Source: an uncultured Roseburia sp.
Lineage (GTDB): Bacteria > Bacillota > Clostridia > Lachnospirales > Lachnospiraceae
Direction of reading: 5' to 3'
Assembly: GCA_947642555.1 (NCBI GenBank)
Contig: CANRSX010000021.1
Location: 1 to 64,000 of the forward strand
Length of the DNA stretch: 64,000 nt
Translations under genes and position numbers: made by a program
Shown: positions 7,975 through 17,748 of the stretch, one piece after another
Numbering within the stretch: the stretch's first letter is position 1
Layout of the letters: every line of letters begins with the position of its first letter
Notes under the pieces: generated by a model
Database searches by the model: none
The model's input: the letters and a program-made list of their open reading frames with translations, nothing else
Told to the model about the DNA's origin: nothing

Positions 7975-8688
7975 TTAAAGCGTCAGCACGGACGCGTCCT
8001 GCCCGTAATAGGCATTTGCGCCGTGTTTGCGGTAGAAATGCTTTTCCCGGATACAGTTCGGCGCGGATTTTGCACGCGGATTGATCTGCTCGGTGTTGCG
8101 GGCCATCTTCGCGACCTCCTCGAGCACCACCGCGTTGTGCACAGCCTCCGCCGCGTCGCGTCCCCAGGTAAACGGCCCGTGGTTCGCGCAGAGCACTGCC
8201 GGCGTGTAGGCCGGCACGATCCCGCGGTCCTCAAACGTCTCGATAATGACAAGTCCGGTATTCTTCTCATACGCCTCGTCGATCTCCTCCGGCGTTAAAT
8301 TCCTCGCGCACGGAATCGGCTCAAAGAAATAGTCGGCATGCGTCGTCCCATAGAGCGGGATATCCCGCCCGGCCTGCGCCCAGGCCACCGCCTCCGGCGA
8401 ATGGGTGTGCACAATGCCCCCGATCTCCTCATACCGACGGTACAGCTCCAGGTGCGTCGGCGTGTCGGAGGACGGTTTGTACCTTCCTTCCACCTGCCTG
8501 CCGTCAAGATCCACCACCACCATATCCTCCGGTGCGAGGGAATCATACTCCACTCCGCTCGGCTTGATCACAAAGCACCCGCTCTCCCTGTCGATCCCGC
8601 TGACATTCCCCCAGGTATAGGTGACCAGCCCGCGGCGCGGAAGCTCCATATTTGCCTCATAAACCTGTCGTTTTAATTCTTCTAACAT
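7975..8688 (-). CDS. araD: L-ribulose-5-phosphate 4-epimerase
   Basis: A 237-residue class II aldolase-fold enzyme converting L-ribulose 5-phosphate to D-xylulose 5-phosphate through a retro-aldol step with Zn2+. Visible are GNVSGIDRE near the N-terminus, the phosphate-binding region [10 protein letters not shown], the metal histidines in [12 protein letters not shown] and the GTTHADYF segment typical of AraD. Length fits the family. It is the last gene of a pentose cluster behind the split transketolase, whose substrate it makes. It ends at a shared bidirectional terminator. Confidence 0.93.
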   Translation of the reverse strand: MLEELKRQVYEANMELPRRGLVTYTWGNVSGIDRESGCFVIKPSGVEYDSLAPEDMVVVDLDGRQVEGRYKPSSDTPTHLELYRRYEEIGGIVHTHSPEAVAWAQAGRDIPLYGTTHADYFFEPIPCARNLTPEEIDEAYEKNTGLVIIETFEDRGIVPAYTPAVLCANHGPFTWGRDAAEAVHNAVVLEEVAKMARNTEQINPRAKSAPNCIREKHFYRKHGANAYYGQDASVLTL

Positions 8689-8701
8689 CGTCCCTGCTTT
8701 C

Positions 8702-9643
8702 TTATTTCATCTCCGCCGCGACGCGCTTTGCAATCCCCTCCGCGTCAAGCTCATACTTGTGCAGAAGCTCCTTCGCCGGCCCGGACTCGCCGAACGTGTC
8801 CTTCACGCCGATACGCGTCAGCTTCGTCGGACGCTTCTCGCTTAAGACCTCGGCTACCGCAGCGCCCAGACCGCCGATGATCGAGTGCTCCTCCACGGTA
8901 AAGATCCGGCCGGTCTTTTCCGCCGCCGCGATCACCAGCGCTTCGTCGAGCGGCTTGATCGTGTGGATATTGATCACCTGCGCGCTGATTCCCTCCGCCG
9001 CGAGCGTCTCCGCAGCAGCGAGCGCCTCCGATACGCAGAGTCCGGTCGCGATGATCGTGCAGTCGGATCCGTCGCGGAGCGTTACGCCCTTTCCGATTTC
9101 AAACCGGTAATCCGGCCGGTCGTTGATCACCGGCACCGCCAGCCTGCCAAACCGCAGGTACACCGGCCCCACATACTCATACGCCGCCTTCACGGCCGCG
9201 CGCGCCTCCACGTCGTCGGACGGGTTGATGACCACCATGCCCGGGATCGCACGCATGAGCGCGATATCCTCGTTGCACTGATGGCTCGCGCCGTCCTCGC
9301 CCACGGAAATCCCCGCGTGGGTCGCGCCGATCTTGACATTCAGATGCGGATAGCCGATCGAATTGCGCACCTGCTCAAAGGAACGCCCCGCCGCAAACAT
9401 CGCGAATGTGCTGACAAACGGCACATATCCGCAGGTCGACATGCCGGCTGCGACATTTGTCATATTTGCCTCCGCGATTCCGCAGTCGATGTGACGCTCC
9501 GGGAATGCCTTTTTAAAAACACCCGTCTTGGTGGCCGCCGCAAGATCGGCATCTAACACCACAAGATCCTCGTGCTCTTTTCCAAGCTCCACCAGCGCGT
9601 TGCCGTAGCTGTCCCTGGTCGCAACATTCTTTACTTCTGACAT
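8702..9643 (-). CDS. Transketolase, C-terminal subunit
   Basis: A 313-residue protein corresponding to the pyrimidine-binding and C-terminal domains of transketolase. Motifs include [11 protein letters not shown] near the start, the catalytic-site region [13 protein letters not shown], and [17 protein letters not shown]. Together with the N-terminal subunit it moves two-carbon units between sugar phosphates using thiamine diphosphate. It overlaps the N-subunit gene by 13 bases, which should keep the two products in step. Split transketolases are common in Clostridia. Confidence 0.94.
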   Translation of the reverse strand: MSEVKNVATRDSYGNALVELGKEHEDLVVLDADLAAATKTGVFKKAFPERHIDCGIAEANMTNVAAGMSTCGYVPFVSTFAMFAAGRSFEQVRNSIGYPHLNVKIGATHAGISVGEDGASHQCNEDIALMRAIPGMVVINPSDDVEARAAVKAAYEYVGPVYLRFGRLAVPVINDRPDYRFEIGKGVTLRDGSDCTIIATGLCVSEALAAAETLAAEGISAQVINIHTIKPLDEALVIAAAEKTGRIFTVEEHSIIGGLGAAVAEVLSEKRPTKLTRIGVKDTFGESGPAKELLHKYELDAEGIAKRVAAEMK

Positions 9644-10467
9644 AATGCCTCACCTGCCTTTCCGAGCTCCTCCATCGCGGCCGCGTACTCCTCGTCGTTC
9701 GGAGCCTTGCCGTGCCAGCCGACGCTGTTCTCCATATAAGAAACGCCCTTACCCTTCACCGTGTGGGCAATGATCGCCGTCGGCATCCCCTTTGTGGCCC
9801 GCGCCTCGTCAAACGCCGCTTTGATCTGGTCAAAATCATTTCCGTCGATATTGATCACGTGGAAATTGAAGCTCTCGAACTTCTTATCGATCGGGTACGG
9901 CGAGCAGACCTCATCGATCGCGCCGTCGATCTGGAGATTGTTGTTATCCACGATCACGCAGAGATTGTCCAGCTTACGGAAGCCCGCAAACATCGCCGCC
10001 TCCCAGATCTGGCCCTCCTCGATCTCGCCGTCGCCGCAGAGCGCGTAGACGCGGTAATCCATGCCTTTCATCTTTCCGGCCAGCGCCATGCCCGCCGCAC
10101 AGGAAAGCCCCTGTCCCAGGGAGCCGGACGACATATCCACGCCCGGGATGTGCTTCATGTCCGGATGGCCCTGCAGGTAGGATCCGGTGTGACGCAGAGT
10201 AAGAAGATCCTCCACCGGGAAATACCCGCGGTGCGCCAGCGCGGAATAAAGTCCTGGCGCCGTATGTCCCTTTGAGAGCACGAAACGGTCGCGGTCCGCC
10301 TTCTTCGGATCCTTCGGATCGATGTTCATCTCCTCAAAATACAGATAGGTAAAAATATCGGCTGCGGATAACGATCCGCCCGGATGGCCGGCCTTTGCGC
10401 TGTGCACGGAAGAGACAATGCCCTTCCGAACCTCAACGGCCGTCTTCAAAAGTGCTGACTTGTCCAT
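9631..10467 (-). CDS. Transketolase, N-terminal (ThDP-binding) subunit
   Basis: The 278-residue product is the thiamine-diphosphate-binding half of a split transketolase. It contains SAKAGHPGGSLSAADI, DRFVLSKGHTAPGLY and the ThDP motif GDGEIEEGQIWEA followed by NNNLQ. It pairs with the next gene to act in the non-oxidative pentose phosphate pathway. It starts 10 bases after the transaldolase gene and its end overlaps the C-subunit gene. Confidence 0.94.
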   Translation of the reverse strand: MDKSALLKTAVEVRKGIVSSVHSAKAGHPGGSLSAADIFTYLYFEEMNIDPKDPKKADRDRFVLSKGHTAPGLYSALAHRGYFPVEDLLTLRHTGSYLQGHPDMKHIPGVDMSSGSLGQGLSCAAGMALAGKMKGMDYRVYALCGDGEIEEGQIWEAAMFAGFRKLDNLCVIVDNNNLQIDGAIDEVCSPYPIDKKFESFNFHVINIDGNDFDQIKAAFDEARATKGMPTAIIAHTVKGKGVSYMENSVGWHGKAPNDEEYAAAMEELGKAGEALCQK

Positions 10468-10477
10468 GAATCCTCCT

Positions 10478-11131
10478 TTACTCTCCGAACACTGCCTTAT
10501 AATCCGCCTGGAACTTCTCGATCCCGATATCGGTCAGCGGATGCTTTGTCATCTGTACGATCACGCTGTAGGGTACCGTCGCGATGTGCGCGCCTGCCAG
10601 TGCGCAGTCCGTCACATGAATCGGGTTGCGGACCGATGCGGAGATGATCTCGGTCTCAAGTCCGTAATTGTCGAAAATCTGAACGATATCGCGGATTAAA
10701 TCCACGCCCACCGTGCTGATGTCGTCGAGTCTGCCGAGGAACGGTGAGACATAGGTCGCGCCTGCGCGCGCCGCGAGCAGAGCCTGGTTCGCGGAAAAGA
10801 TTAACGTCACGTTCGTCTTAATCCCCTCTGCGGAGAGCACCTTTACCGCCTTTAAGCCTTCTACTGTCATCGGGATCTTGACGACCATATTCGGATGGAT
10901 CGCCGCGATCTCGCGCCCTTCCTTAATCATACCCTCCGCGTCCACAGTGGTCGCCTTCACCTCGCCGCTGATCGGTCCGTCGACAATCGTCGTAATCTCG
11001 CGGATCACCTCGTTAAAGTCTCTGCCCTCCTTCGCGATCAGGGACGGATTTGTGGTAACGCCACAGATCACACCCATATCGTTCGCTTTGCGGATGTCGT
11101 CTACATTTGCCGTGTCAATAAAAAATTTCAT
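10478..11131 (-). CDS. Transaldolase / fructose-6-phosphate aldolase family
   Basis: A 217-residue TIM-barrel protein of the small (MipB/TalC-like) transaldolase family. The start [26 protein letters not shown] and the Schiff-base lysine region MVVKIPMT (Lys at about 84) are clear. In this family members are either transaldolases or fructose-6-phosphate aldolases and cannot be separated by eye; the neighbouring transketolase favours transaldolase. First gene after a promoter at 11195-11223, so it can be expressed apart from the kinase upstream. Confidence 0.92.
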   Translation of the reverse strand: MKFFIDTANVDDIRKANDMGVICGVTTNPSLIAKEGRDFNEVIREITTIVDGPISGEVKATTVDAEGMIKEGREIAAIHPNMVVKIPMTVEGLKAVKVLSAEGIKTNVTLIFSANQALLAARAGATYVSPFLGRLDDISTVGVDLIRDIVQIFDNYGLETEIISASVRNPIHVTDCALAGAHIATVPYSVIVQMTKHPLTDIGIEKFQADYKAVFGE

Positions 11132-11194
11132 CTCTTCCTCTCCTTTTTGTGCTGTTTATCCTTTTCCGTGCCCGGGCACGTTGTTGCTGTTTCC

Positions 11195-11223
11195 ATACTA
11201 TCGCGTTCTTCCCGTAAAATCAA
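11195..11223 (-). promoter_or_regulatory. Sigma-A promoter for the transaldolase-transketolase-araD genes
   Basis: On the minus strand TTGATT (11218-11223), 17 bases, then TAGTAT (11195-11200). A 10-base palindrome TGCCCGGGCA lies at 11169-11178, between the expected start of transcription and the gene, and could be an operator. Confidence 0.6.
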
Positions 11224-11311
11224 TAGGGTTTCCGTTTTTTTTTCGAATTCATCTCCGATTTACTAAATTTAAGTAACGTTCAGCCGGCTTAAGATGCGGA
11301 CCGCTTCCGCC

Positions 11312-12910
11312 TTACAGCGGCATCGCGCGCACCGCTGCCCGCTCCGCCGCGAGCGCCTCCTTATAGACCGCGAGATACGCGTCAAATCCCGCCACATCCG
11401 CCGGATCGGGCTGCATCACGCTTCCCTCTTCATCCCCGAAGACCCGGCTGGCCAGGTATTCCCCGAGCGTCTCCTGCTCTCCCTTTCTCACCATGTAGGC
11501 GGCCAGCAGCGCCACGCCCCAGGGGCCGCCCTCGCCCGCCGTCTCCATCACCGCCACCGGCGCGTTCATGGCCGCGGCGAGGATCCCCTGTCCGACGCCC
11601 TTTGTCTTAAACAGGCCGCCATGGCCGTAGATCCGCTCCACCTGCACGTGCTCCTCCTTAAAGAGGATGTCAAGCCCGACCTTTAGGGCGGCCAGAGAAG
11701 CATAGAGATGAGATCTCATAAAATTCGCCAGCGTAAACCTCGCGTCCGGCATGCGCACAAACAGCGGCCTGCCCTCATTTAAGCCCGTCACCGGCTCCCC
11801 GGAGAAATAATTGTACGCGACCAGACCGCCGCAGTCCTTCTCCCCGGAAAGCGCATTCTGATAGAGCATACCGTAAAGCTCGTCCCGCTCCGCCGGATGG
11901 CCGGAGAGCTCCGCAAATTCACCGAACAGGTTCACCCAGGCGTTTAAGTCCGAGGTACAGTTGTTGCAGTGCACCATCGCCACCGCCTCCCCGGAGGGCG
12001 TGGTCACCATATCGAGCTCCTCATGCACTGCCGACAGCTCCTCTTTTAAGACCACCATCGCAAAGACCGAGGTCCCGGCGGACACGTTTCCGGTGCCCAC
12101 GGCAACCGAATTCGTCGCGGCCATCCCCGTTCCGGCGTCCCCCTCCGGCGGGCATAACGGGATCCCGGCTTTTAACGTCCCGTCCGGATCCAGAAGCTTC
12201 GCCCCCGCTTCGGTCAGCGTCCCGGCATCCTCCCCCGCGACGAGTACCTCCGGCAGAATCTCCGAAAGCGTCCACGGATATCCTTTTTCCGCCACAAGCG
12301 CGTCAAATGTCGCAATCATGTCCCGGTTAAAATCCTTCGTCTCGCCGTCAATCGGAAACATACCCGACGCCTCGCCGACGCCGATCACTTTTTTTCCGGT
12401 CAGCGTCCAGTGGATATATCCCGCCAGCGTCGTGAGATACCGCACGTCCGCTACGTGCTCCTCCCCGTTTAACACCGCCTGGTAAAGATGCGCAATGCTC
12501 CATCGCTGCGGAATGTTAAAGGAAAACGCCTTTGTCAGCGCTGCCGCGGCCTCTCCCGTCATCGTATTTCTCCAGGTGCGGAACGGCACAAGAAGCTTTC
12601 CCGCCCCGTCAAACGCCATATAGCCGTGCATCATCCCGGAAAAACCGATCGCAGCCAGGCTTGTCAGCTCCGTGCCATAGCGATCCCTCACGTCCTTCTT
12701 TAGCTTTCCGTAGCAGTCCTGAAGCCCCGCCCAGATATCCTCGGGGCTGTAGGTCCAGATCCCGTCCAGAAGACGGTTCTCCCAGTCGTGCGCACCGGTC
12801 GCCACCGGCTTATGCTCCGCGTCGATCAGCACCGCCTTGATCCGCGTGGAGCCGAACTCGATGCCAAGCACCGCCTGTCCGCTCTCAATCACTGTCTTTG
12901 TGTCTGCCAT
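11312..12910 (-). CDS. FGGY carbohydrate kinase, probable L-ribulokinase (AraK type)
   Basis: A 532-residue FGGY kinase with the N-terminal ATPase signature [16 protein letters not shown], a HGYMAF segment, and C-terminal phosphate-binding [10 protein letters not shown]. The sequence resembles the clostridial kinase named AraK, an L-ribulokinase unlike E. coli AraB; this is from memory of the family. With AraD, transaldolase and transketolase it would feed L-arabinose or a related pentose into the pentose phosphate pathway. ATG at 12910 has AGGAGG six bases upstream; the frame opens earlier (12931) without a good site. No isomerase or sugar transporter is in the window. Confidence 0.85.
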   Translation of the reverse strand: MADTKTVIESGQAVLGIEFGSTRIKAVLIDAEHKPVATGAHDWENRLLDGIWTYSPEDIWAGLQDCYGKLKKDVRDRYGTELTSLAAIGFSGMMHGYMAFDGAGKLLVPFRTWRNTMTGEAAAALTKAFSFNIPQRWSIAHLYQAVLNGEEHVADVRYLTTLAGYIHWTLTGKKVIGVGEASGMFPIDGETKDFNRDMIATFDALVAEKGYPWTLSEILPEVLVAGEDAGTLTEAGAKLLDPDGTLKAGIPLCPPEGDAGTGMAATNSVAVGTGNVSAGTSVFAMVVLKEELSAVHEELDMVTTPSGEAVAMVHCNNCTSDLNAWVNLFGEFAELSGHPAERDELYGMLYQNALSGEKDCGGLVAYNYFSGEPVTGLNEGRPLFVRMPDARFTLANFMRSHLYASLAALKVGLDILFKEEHVQVERIYGHGGLFKTKGVGQGILAAAMNAPVAVMETAGEGGPWGVALLAAYMVRKGEQETLGEYLASRVFGDEEGSVMQPDPADVAGFDAYLAVYKEALAAERAAVRAMPL

Positions 12911-12952
12911 GCTCCTCCTCCTCTCATTCATCCTTTACCGTTCCGTCAGATA

Positions 12953-13016
12953 ATCTGTCAAAATCAATACAGATGATATTTACAGATATCATACCACATC
13001 CCCCGCCGCGGTTCAA
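12953..13016 (-). promoter_or_regulatory. Promoter and operator-like repeats upstream of the pentose kinase
   Basis: On the minus strand TTGAAC (13011-13016), 17 bases, then TATGAT (12988-12993). Immediately downstream are three ATCTGT-type half sites: ACAGAT at 12982-12987 and 12969-12974 and its inverse ATCTGT at 12953-12958. This layout suits a repressor binding around the transcription start, as expected for a sugar-responsive pentose cluster. Confidence 0.6.
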
Positions 13017-13624
13017 TCGGCGCTTTTCACCGCCTCCTTCGCGAGCGCGTCCGCCTCCTCGTTTCCGTCCACGCCGGAATGCCCTTTTACTTTTACAAAC
13101 GTAATATCAATCTGATCCCGCACGGACACCATATAATCGTGATAGGCCGCCGTGCCCTCCTTATTGCGCTTCCACGCCCCGGTCGCCCACATCTCGATCC
13201 CCATGTAATCATAATAGATCGTAATCTCCGGCAGCCCGAGCGCAACCGCCTTTTTCACCGCAGCCATACAGCCTGAAATCTCCCCGGCCACGTTTCGCAT
13301 CGCGGCCATCTCTTTGTCCGCCCCGCTGCCCTGTAAGATCTCCTTTTTCCCGTGATGCATCAGAAAGCCGCCGTAGCCGTAGACCTTCGTCGCCGCGTTA
13401 AATGAGCCGTCCACGAACGCGTACACGTCCGGCAGCGCAGGCTGCGCGTCTTTCCGGGCCTCTGCGTCAGCCGGCACGCCGCCCAGAAACCGCACAGCCT
13501 CCTCTCTGGTCGGAAAACTCTTATACACCGCGCCCGGATACCCGTGCACCATCGCGCTGCACGCATCCCAGCTCTCATAGATCCCCGGCGTCTTTCCAAT
13601 CTTTACCGCATAAAATTTTCCCAT
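13013..13624 (-). CDS. Ribonuclease H with N-terminal viroplasmin domain
   Basis: A 203-residue RNase H that degrades RNA in RNA:DNA hybrids. Residues 1-50 (KFYAVKIGKTPGIYESW...GAVYKSF) form the caulimovirus-type RNA-DNA binding domain found in eukaryotic RNase H1 and some Firmicutes. The catalytic domain shows DGSFN, the Glu in GEISG, YYDYMG and KGHSGVDGNEEADALA. The start ATG at 13624 follows GGAAGAG; the frame opens earlier but that part overlaps the upstream gene. It is 40 bases after the YdcF-like gene. Confidence 0.93.
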   Translation of the reverse strand: MGKFYAVKIGKTPGIYESWDACSAMVHGYPGAVYKSFPTREEAVRFLGGVPADAEARKDAQPALPDVYAFVDGSFNAATKVYGYGGFLMHHGKKEILQGSGADKEMAAMRNVAGEISGCMAAVKKAVALGLPEITIYYDYMGIEMWATGAWKRNKEGTAAYHDYMVSVRDQIDITFVKVKGHSGVDGNEEADALAKEAVKSAD

Positions 13625-13664
13625 CTTTCTCTTCCGCTCCGTTTCGTCTGTTTGTCCGCCCCGC

Positions 13665-14516
13665 TCACCGCAGCATATAATACAGTATCCCGTACAGCTC
13701 CCGCACATAGTAGGTCGGCAGGTACAAAAGGAAGGTATGGCTCGGCGTGCTGTAGCTGACAATCCCGAGTCGTTTCGCCATGGCGTTCGCGCGATACTCG
13801 TGGAATTCGCTCGTCACAATCGTAATCTCCCCCTCGATCCCGCGCTCCTTTAGCAGCTCCATGGAAAACCGCAGATTCTCCTCCGTCGTCGTCGAGGCGT
13901 CCTCGATCAGCAGCCGTTCCCCGTCGATCCCCATGTCCGTCAGATAACGGTACATACACTCCGCCTCACTGATCGCCTCGCCTTTCCCCTGTCCGCCGGA
14001 AAGGACGCAGACCGCTTCCGGATTCTCCGACAGATAGCGGTACGCCGCACGGATCCGCTCCCACAGGATCGTGCTCGGGCGTTCCCCCTTTACGCTGCAC
14101 CCGAGAACGACAGCTGTCGTGTTCTCTGGCGGACGGTTTGCAGCCGACCGTATCATCCCGACCGTCTCCGCCGCTGCCGTCACAAAAACAGCGGCAGCAG
14201 CCACCGCGACAGCAGCAAGCAGAATCTTACCGCCCCGCCCCTGCCACAGATCCCGGACAAACGTATGCACCCTCCCGTGAAACCATCCATACCCGGTCAG
14301 CAGCAGGGAGAGGACCATCCCGGTCACATTCCCGATATTAAAAATCCCGGCGGCCACCGGTCCCGCAAACCACAAAAAGAAGAGAATCCCCGCCAGAAAA
14401 ACCGCCAGATACCCGTATGTCATTCCTGCCTCCGTCCACGCGCGCCGCAGCGCCTTTTTCCAGGCGCTTTTATCTCCGGCACGCTGATTTTTTCCTGTTT
14501 TTTGTCTTTTATCCAT
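13665..14516 (-). CDS. YdcF/SanA-family (DUF218) membrane protein
   Basis: A 283-residue protein with about four N-terminal membrane helices and a C-terminal DUF218 domain: VVLGCSVKGERPS, VLSGGQGKGEAISEAECMYRYL, EDASTTTEENLRFS and VTSEFHEYRA. Relatives are linked to envelope integrity (SanA, ElyC) or bind AdoMet (YdcF); the exact activity is not known. The start follows GGGAGAGACGG. It lies 27 bases after the ZIP transporter and 40 before RNase H, probably one transcript. Confidence 0.85.
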   Translation of the reverse strand: MDKRQKTGKNQRAGDKSAWKKALRRAWTEAGMTYGYLAVFLAGILFFLWFAGPVAAGIFNIGNVTGMVLSLLLTGYGWFHGRVHTFVRDLWQGRGGKILLAAVAVAAAAVFVTAAAETVGMIRSAANRPPENTTAVVLGCSVKGERPSTILWERIRAAYRYLSENPEAVCVLSGGQGKGEAISEAECMYRYLTDMGIDGERLLIEDASTTTEENLRFSMELLKERGIEGEITIVTSEFHEYRANAMAKRLGIVSYSTPSHTFLLYLPTYYVRELYGILYYMLR

Positions 14517-14543
14517 CCGTCTCTCCCCTCACACCGGCAGGCT

Positions 14544-15323
14544 TTATCCAAGCGCAACATCCAGCACCATCATGATCAGAAACCCGGCCGCAAACCCGAG
14601 CGTACTGATATTGGAATGCTCCCCTTCCGACGCTTCGGGCAGCAGCTCCTCCACCACCACATAGATCATGGCGCCCGCGGCAAACGACAGCAGGTACGGG
14701 AGCAGCGGCGTGATAATGCCGGTCAGCAGGATCGTGATCCCCGCAGCGACCGGCTCCACGATACCCGACGCCATCCCGTAAAGGAACGCCGTTTTCCGGC
14801 TGCCGCCCTCGCTCTTTAGCGGCAGGGAAATAATCGCGCCCTCCGGGAAATTCTGGATCGCAATTCCCACCGAGAGAGCAATCGCGCCGGAGAGCGTAAT
14901 TCCCCCTGTCCCGGCAAGCAGTCCCGCAAACACCACGCCGACCGCCATTCCCTCCGGGATATTGTGCAGCGTCACCGCCAGCACCAGCATCGTCGTCTTC
15001 TTAAGGTGCGACGGAACGCCCTCCGGCTGATCCTCGTTTAAATGCAGGTGCGGGATGACTCTGTCCATCCCGAGCAGAAAAAAAATACCTGCCACAAAGC
15101 CGGCGGCTGCCGGCACAAAAGAAAGTTTTCCCATGGACGGCTCCGCCATATCAATCGACGGGATGATCAGCGACCACACGGAGGCAGCCACCATCACGCC
15201 GGATGCGAAGCCTAACAGTCCCTTCTGCACCAGCCGGTGCAGTTCATCTCTCAGAAAAAATACACATGCCGCCCCGAGCGTTGTCCCGAGAAACGGTATC
15301 AGTAAGCCTGTGACCAGTTGCAT
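14544..15323 (-). CDS. ZIP-family metal transporter
   Basis: A 259-residue inner-membrane transporter of divalent metals, probably zinc. Eight hydrophobic segments are visible, with the metal-binding helices HNIPEGMAVGVVF and IQNFPEGAIISLPL, and a histidine-containing loop IPHLHLNED between helices 3 and 4. ATG at 15323 follows AAGGGGTG by six bases; the longer open frame to 15389 has a basic unrelated lead. It is divergent from the hybrid histidine kinase gene. Confidence 0.92.
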   Translation of the reverse strand: MQLVTGLLIPFLGTTLGAACVFFLRDELHRLVQKGLLGFASGVMVAASVWSLIIPSIDMAEPSMGKLSFVPAAAGFVAGIFFLLGMDRVIPHLHLNEDQPEGVPSHLKKTTMLVLAVTLHNIPEGMAVGVVFAGLLAGTGGITLSGAIALSVGIAIQNFPEGAIISLPLKSEGGSRKTAFLYGMASGIVEPVAAGITILLTGIITPLLPYLLSFAAGAMIYVVVEELLPEASEGEHSNISTLGFAAGFLIMMVLDVALG

Positions 15324-15515
15324 ATTTTCACCCCTTCTGTTCCTATCATATGACGTCCGCGCATTTTTGCGACTGATGCGCATCTGCATCCCATTCTACC
15401 GGAATCCGGTGCATAATGCAAAGATATTTTTTCCCCGCAGGAAAAGAAGTGTGATGACAGACGCGTCAAAAAGTGCTATGATAGGCGTAAGAAACGGAAG
15501 CAGGAGGATGGATTT

Positions 15516-17744
15516 TTGAACGATCAGGCGAATCTTGACCAAAATGTAATAGAATATCTGCTGTCAGCATTGCGCATGACGGAACACGACGGCTCGGATG
15601 GCAGCGCCCTGCCCGGATCCGCTTCGGACTCCTCCCCATCTCCTCTGGCACAGCAGCAGGACCTCCACATGGCGCGGCAGCTGAAACGGTTTACCGATCA
15701 GATGCCCGGCGGTTTTTTCATTTACCACGCAGACGGGGCCGAAGAACTCATCTATGCCAACAACGCCATGATCCGGCTCTTTGGCTGCGAGACCCTGTCT
15801 GAATTTCAGGCGCTGACCCGCAATTCCTTTCGCGGCATCGTCCATCCGGACGATCTTGACGCCGTCGAGGAAAGCATCTGGCAGCAGATTGCGCACAGCC
15901 AGTATGACCTTGACTATGTGGAATTCCGCATCATACAAAAAGACGGCACCATCCGCTGGCTCGACGATTACGGCCATTTTATCCGCAGCGAATCCATGGG
16001 AGATATTTTCTATGTGTTCGTGGGCGATGCGACAGAGCGCAAAACCCGCCAGCTCGCAGAGAAAAAAGCCCTGATCGACGAACAGATGCAGAAGGAACAG
16101 GAGCTCCGTCTCATCCATCAGGAGCATCTGAGACGCCTCGAGATGATCGAGGGCTTAAGCATTGACTATGAATCCATCTTTTTTGTCGATCTGGATGCGG
16201 ACTGGCTGCACGCGTACCGTGTGAGCTGCCGCTTTGAGGGCATGTTCAAAAAAGGCTGCCGCGAATGCCGTTTTACCGGCTTTGACCTTGATTACGTCAA
16301 CACCTGGGTTTATCCGGACGACCGCAAACTGGTCGCGCAGATCACCAACCCGGACTATATCCGCGAGCGTCTTGCCGGGACAAATAATTTTCACACCAAT
16401 TACCGGATTTACCGCGACGGCCGGATTGCGTACCTGCAGCTTCGCGTCGTCAACGTCGGAGCCACGGACCACATCTCGCAGATCGTGATGGGCTACCGGA
16501 ATGTCGACGAGGAGATCATGCAGGAGATGAATCAGAACCGTCTGCTGGAAAATGCCTTAGACCAGGCCACGCGCGCCGGCAGGGCCAGAGACGTCTTTCT
16601 CTCCAATATGTCGCACGACATACGCACTCCCATGAATGCGATCGTGGGGTATACGGCGCTCGCCAGAAGCCAGCTGAACGATCCGGAAAAGCTCTCGGGA
16701 TACTTAGACATTATTTCCACTGCCAGCGACCAGCTTTTATCGCTGTTAAACGATGTGCTTGAGATCTCGAGGATCGAATCGCATCAGGTACATATCCAGG
16801 AAGCCGAGTGCAGCTTACCGCAGATTTTAAGCGGCATTGAGATGGCGATGCTCCCGCATGCCGCCGCAAAAGGGATTTCCTTTTCCATGGATACTGCCGG
16901 GATCCGGCATCCGGTCGTGTTCAGCGATTATCAGCGCCTCAACCAGATCCTGCTGTGCATCACGGACAATGCCATCCGCTACACACAGCCGGGCGGCGCG
17001 ATCAGCGTCACGGCGACGGAGCGCGAGGATTTAAACAGCGGGCGCTTTGTCTATCAGTTCGCGATCCGCGACAACGGGATCGGGATCAGCCAGAACTTCC
17101 TGTCCCATATATACGAGCCCTTTGAGCGCGAAAAAAACACCACCTTAAGCGGCATCCACGGTACCGGGCTCGGTCTTACAATCGTAAATAAAATAGTGGA
17201 AATGATGGGCGGAACGATTGAGATCGACAGCACGCCCGGCAGGGGCAGCTGCTTTACCATCACACTGGCGCTGCGCGTATCCAGGCAGCCGTCTATGCAG
17301 CCTCCCCAGAGAACTGATTCCGGCTGCCCGTCCAGGACCTCAAAGAAAATCCTTCTCGTGGATGACAATGAGATCAATCTTGAGATCGGGAAAGAGCTGC
17401 TTAAAAACGCCGGCTATCTGGTGGACATTGCCACGGACGGCAGTATCGCCTATGAAAAGATAAAAGCCTCCGCTTCCGGGGAATACGATCTGGTTCTGAT
17501 GGATATCCAGATGCCGGTCATGAACGGCTACGACGCCGCAAAGGCCGTCCGGCAGCTCGGTGATGCCGCGCATGCCGCCATCCCGATTATCGCGCTGTCC
17601 GCAAATACCTTCGAGGAGGATAAGCGCATGGCGCTCGAGTGCGGGATGAACGCGCATCTCGGAAAACCGATCGAGCCGGACCAGCTGTACGAGCTGCTCC
17701 AGAAATTCTTAGGCGTGACGCCAGGCAGCGGGAATGGAGACTGA
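15516..17744 (+). CDS. Hybrid sensor histidine kinase with PAS domains and receiver
   Basis: A 742-residue soluble hybrid kinase with no membrane segment. Residues about 50-175 form a PAS domain with PAC-like end (EFRIIQKDGTIRWLDDYGHF), about 200-340 a second PAS-like region, then HisKA with the phospho-acceptor in MSHDIRTPMN (His367), HATPase_c (DNAIRYTQPGG, GTGLGLTIVNK) and a C-terminal receiver (LLVDDNEINLE, phospho-acceptor Asp663 in LMDIQMPVMNGYDA). No HPt domain is fused, so phosphate must go to a separate HPt protein or the receiver is regulatory. The start is TTG with AGGAGG eight bases upstream. No response regulator gene is adjacent. Confidence 0.93.
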   Translation: MNDQANLDQNVIEYLLSALRMTEHDGSDGSALPGSASDSSPSPLAQQQDLHMARQLKRFTDQMPGGFFIYHADGAEELIYANNAMIRLFGCETLSEFQALTRNSFRGIVHPDDLDAVEESIWQQIAHSQYDLDYVEFRIIQKDGTIRWLDDYGHFIRSESMGDIFYVFVGDATERKTRQLAEKKALIDEQMQKEQELRLIHQEHLRRLEMIEGLSIDYESIFFVDLDADWLHAYRVSCRFEGMFKKGCRECRFTGFDLDYVNTWVYPDDRKLVAQITNPDYIRERLAGTNNFHTNYRIYRDGRIAYLQLRVVNVGATDHISQIVMGYRNVDEEIMQEMNQNRLLENALDQATRAGRARDVFLSNMSHDIRTPMNAIVGYTALARSQLNDPEKLSGYLDIISTASDQLLSLLNDVLEISRIESHQVHIQEAECSLPQILSGIEMAMLPHAAAKGISFSMDTAGIRHPVVFSDYQRLNQILLCITDNAIRYTQPGGAISVTATEREDLNSGRFVYQFAIRDNGIGISQNFLSHIYEPFEREKNTTLSGIHGTGLGLTIVNKIVEMMGGTIEIDSTPGRGSCFTITLALRVSRQPSMQPPQRTDSGCPSRTSKKILLVDDNEINLEIGKELLKNAGYLVDIATDGSIAYEKIKASASGEYDLVLMDIQMPVMNGYDAAKAVRQLGDAAHAAIPIIALSANTFEEDKRMALECGMNAHLGKPIEPDQLYELLQKFLGVTPGSGNGD

Positions 17745-17748
17745 CTTC

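Noticed and set aside
7836-8084. Plus-strand ORF across the 22-bp hairpin
   Set aside because: It reads through both arms of the terminator and into antisense of araD.
12911-12931. Earlier start for the pentose kinase
   Set aside because: AGGAGG is inside that extension and well placed for the ATG at 12910.
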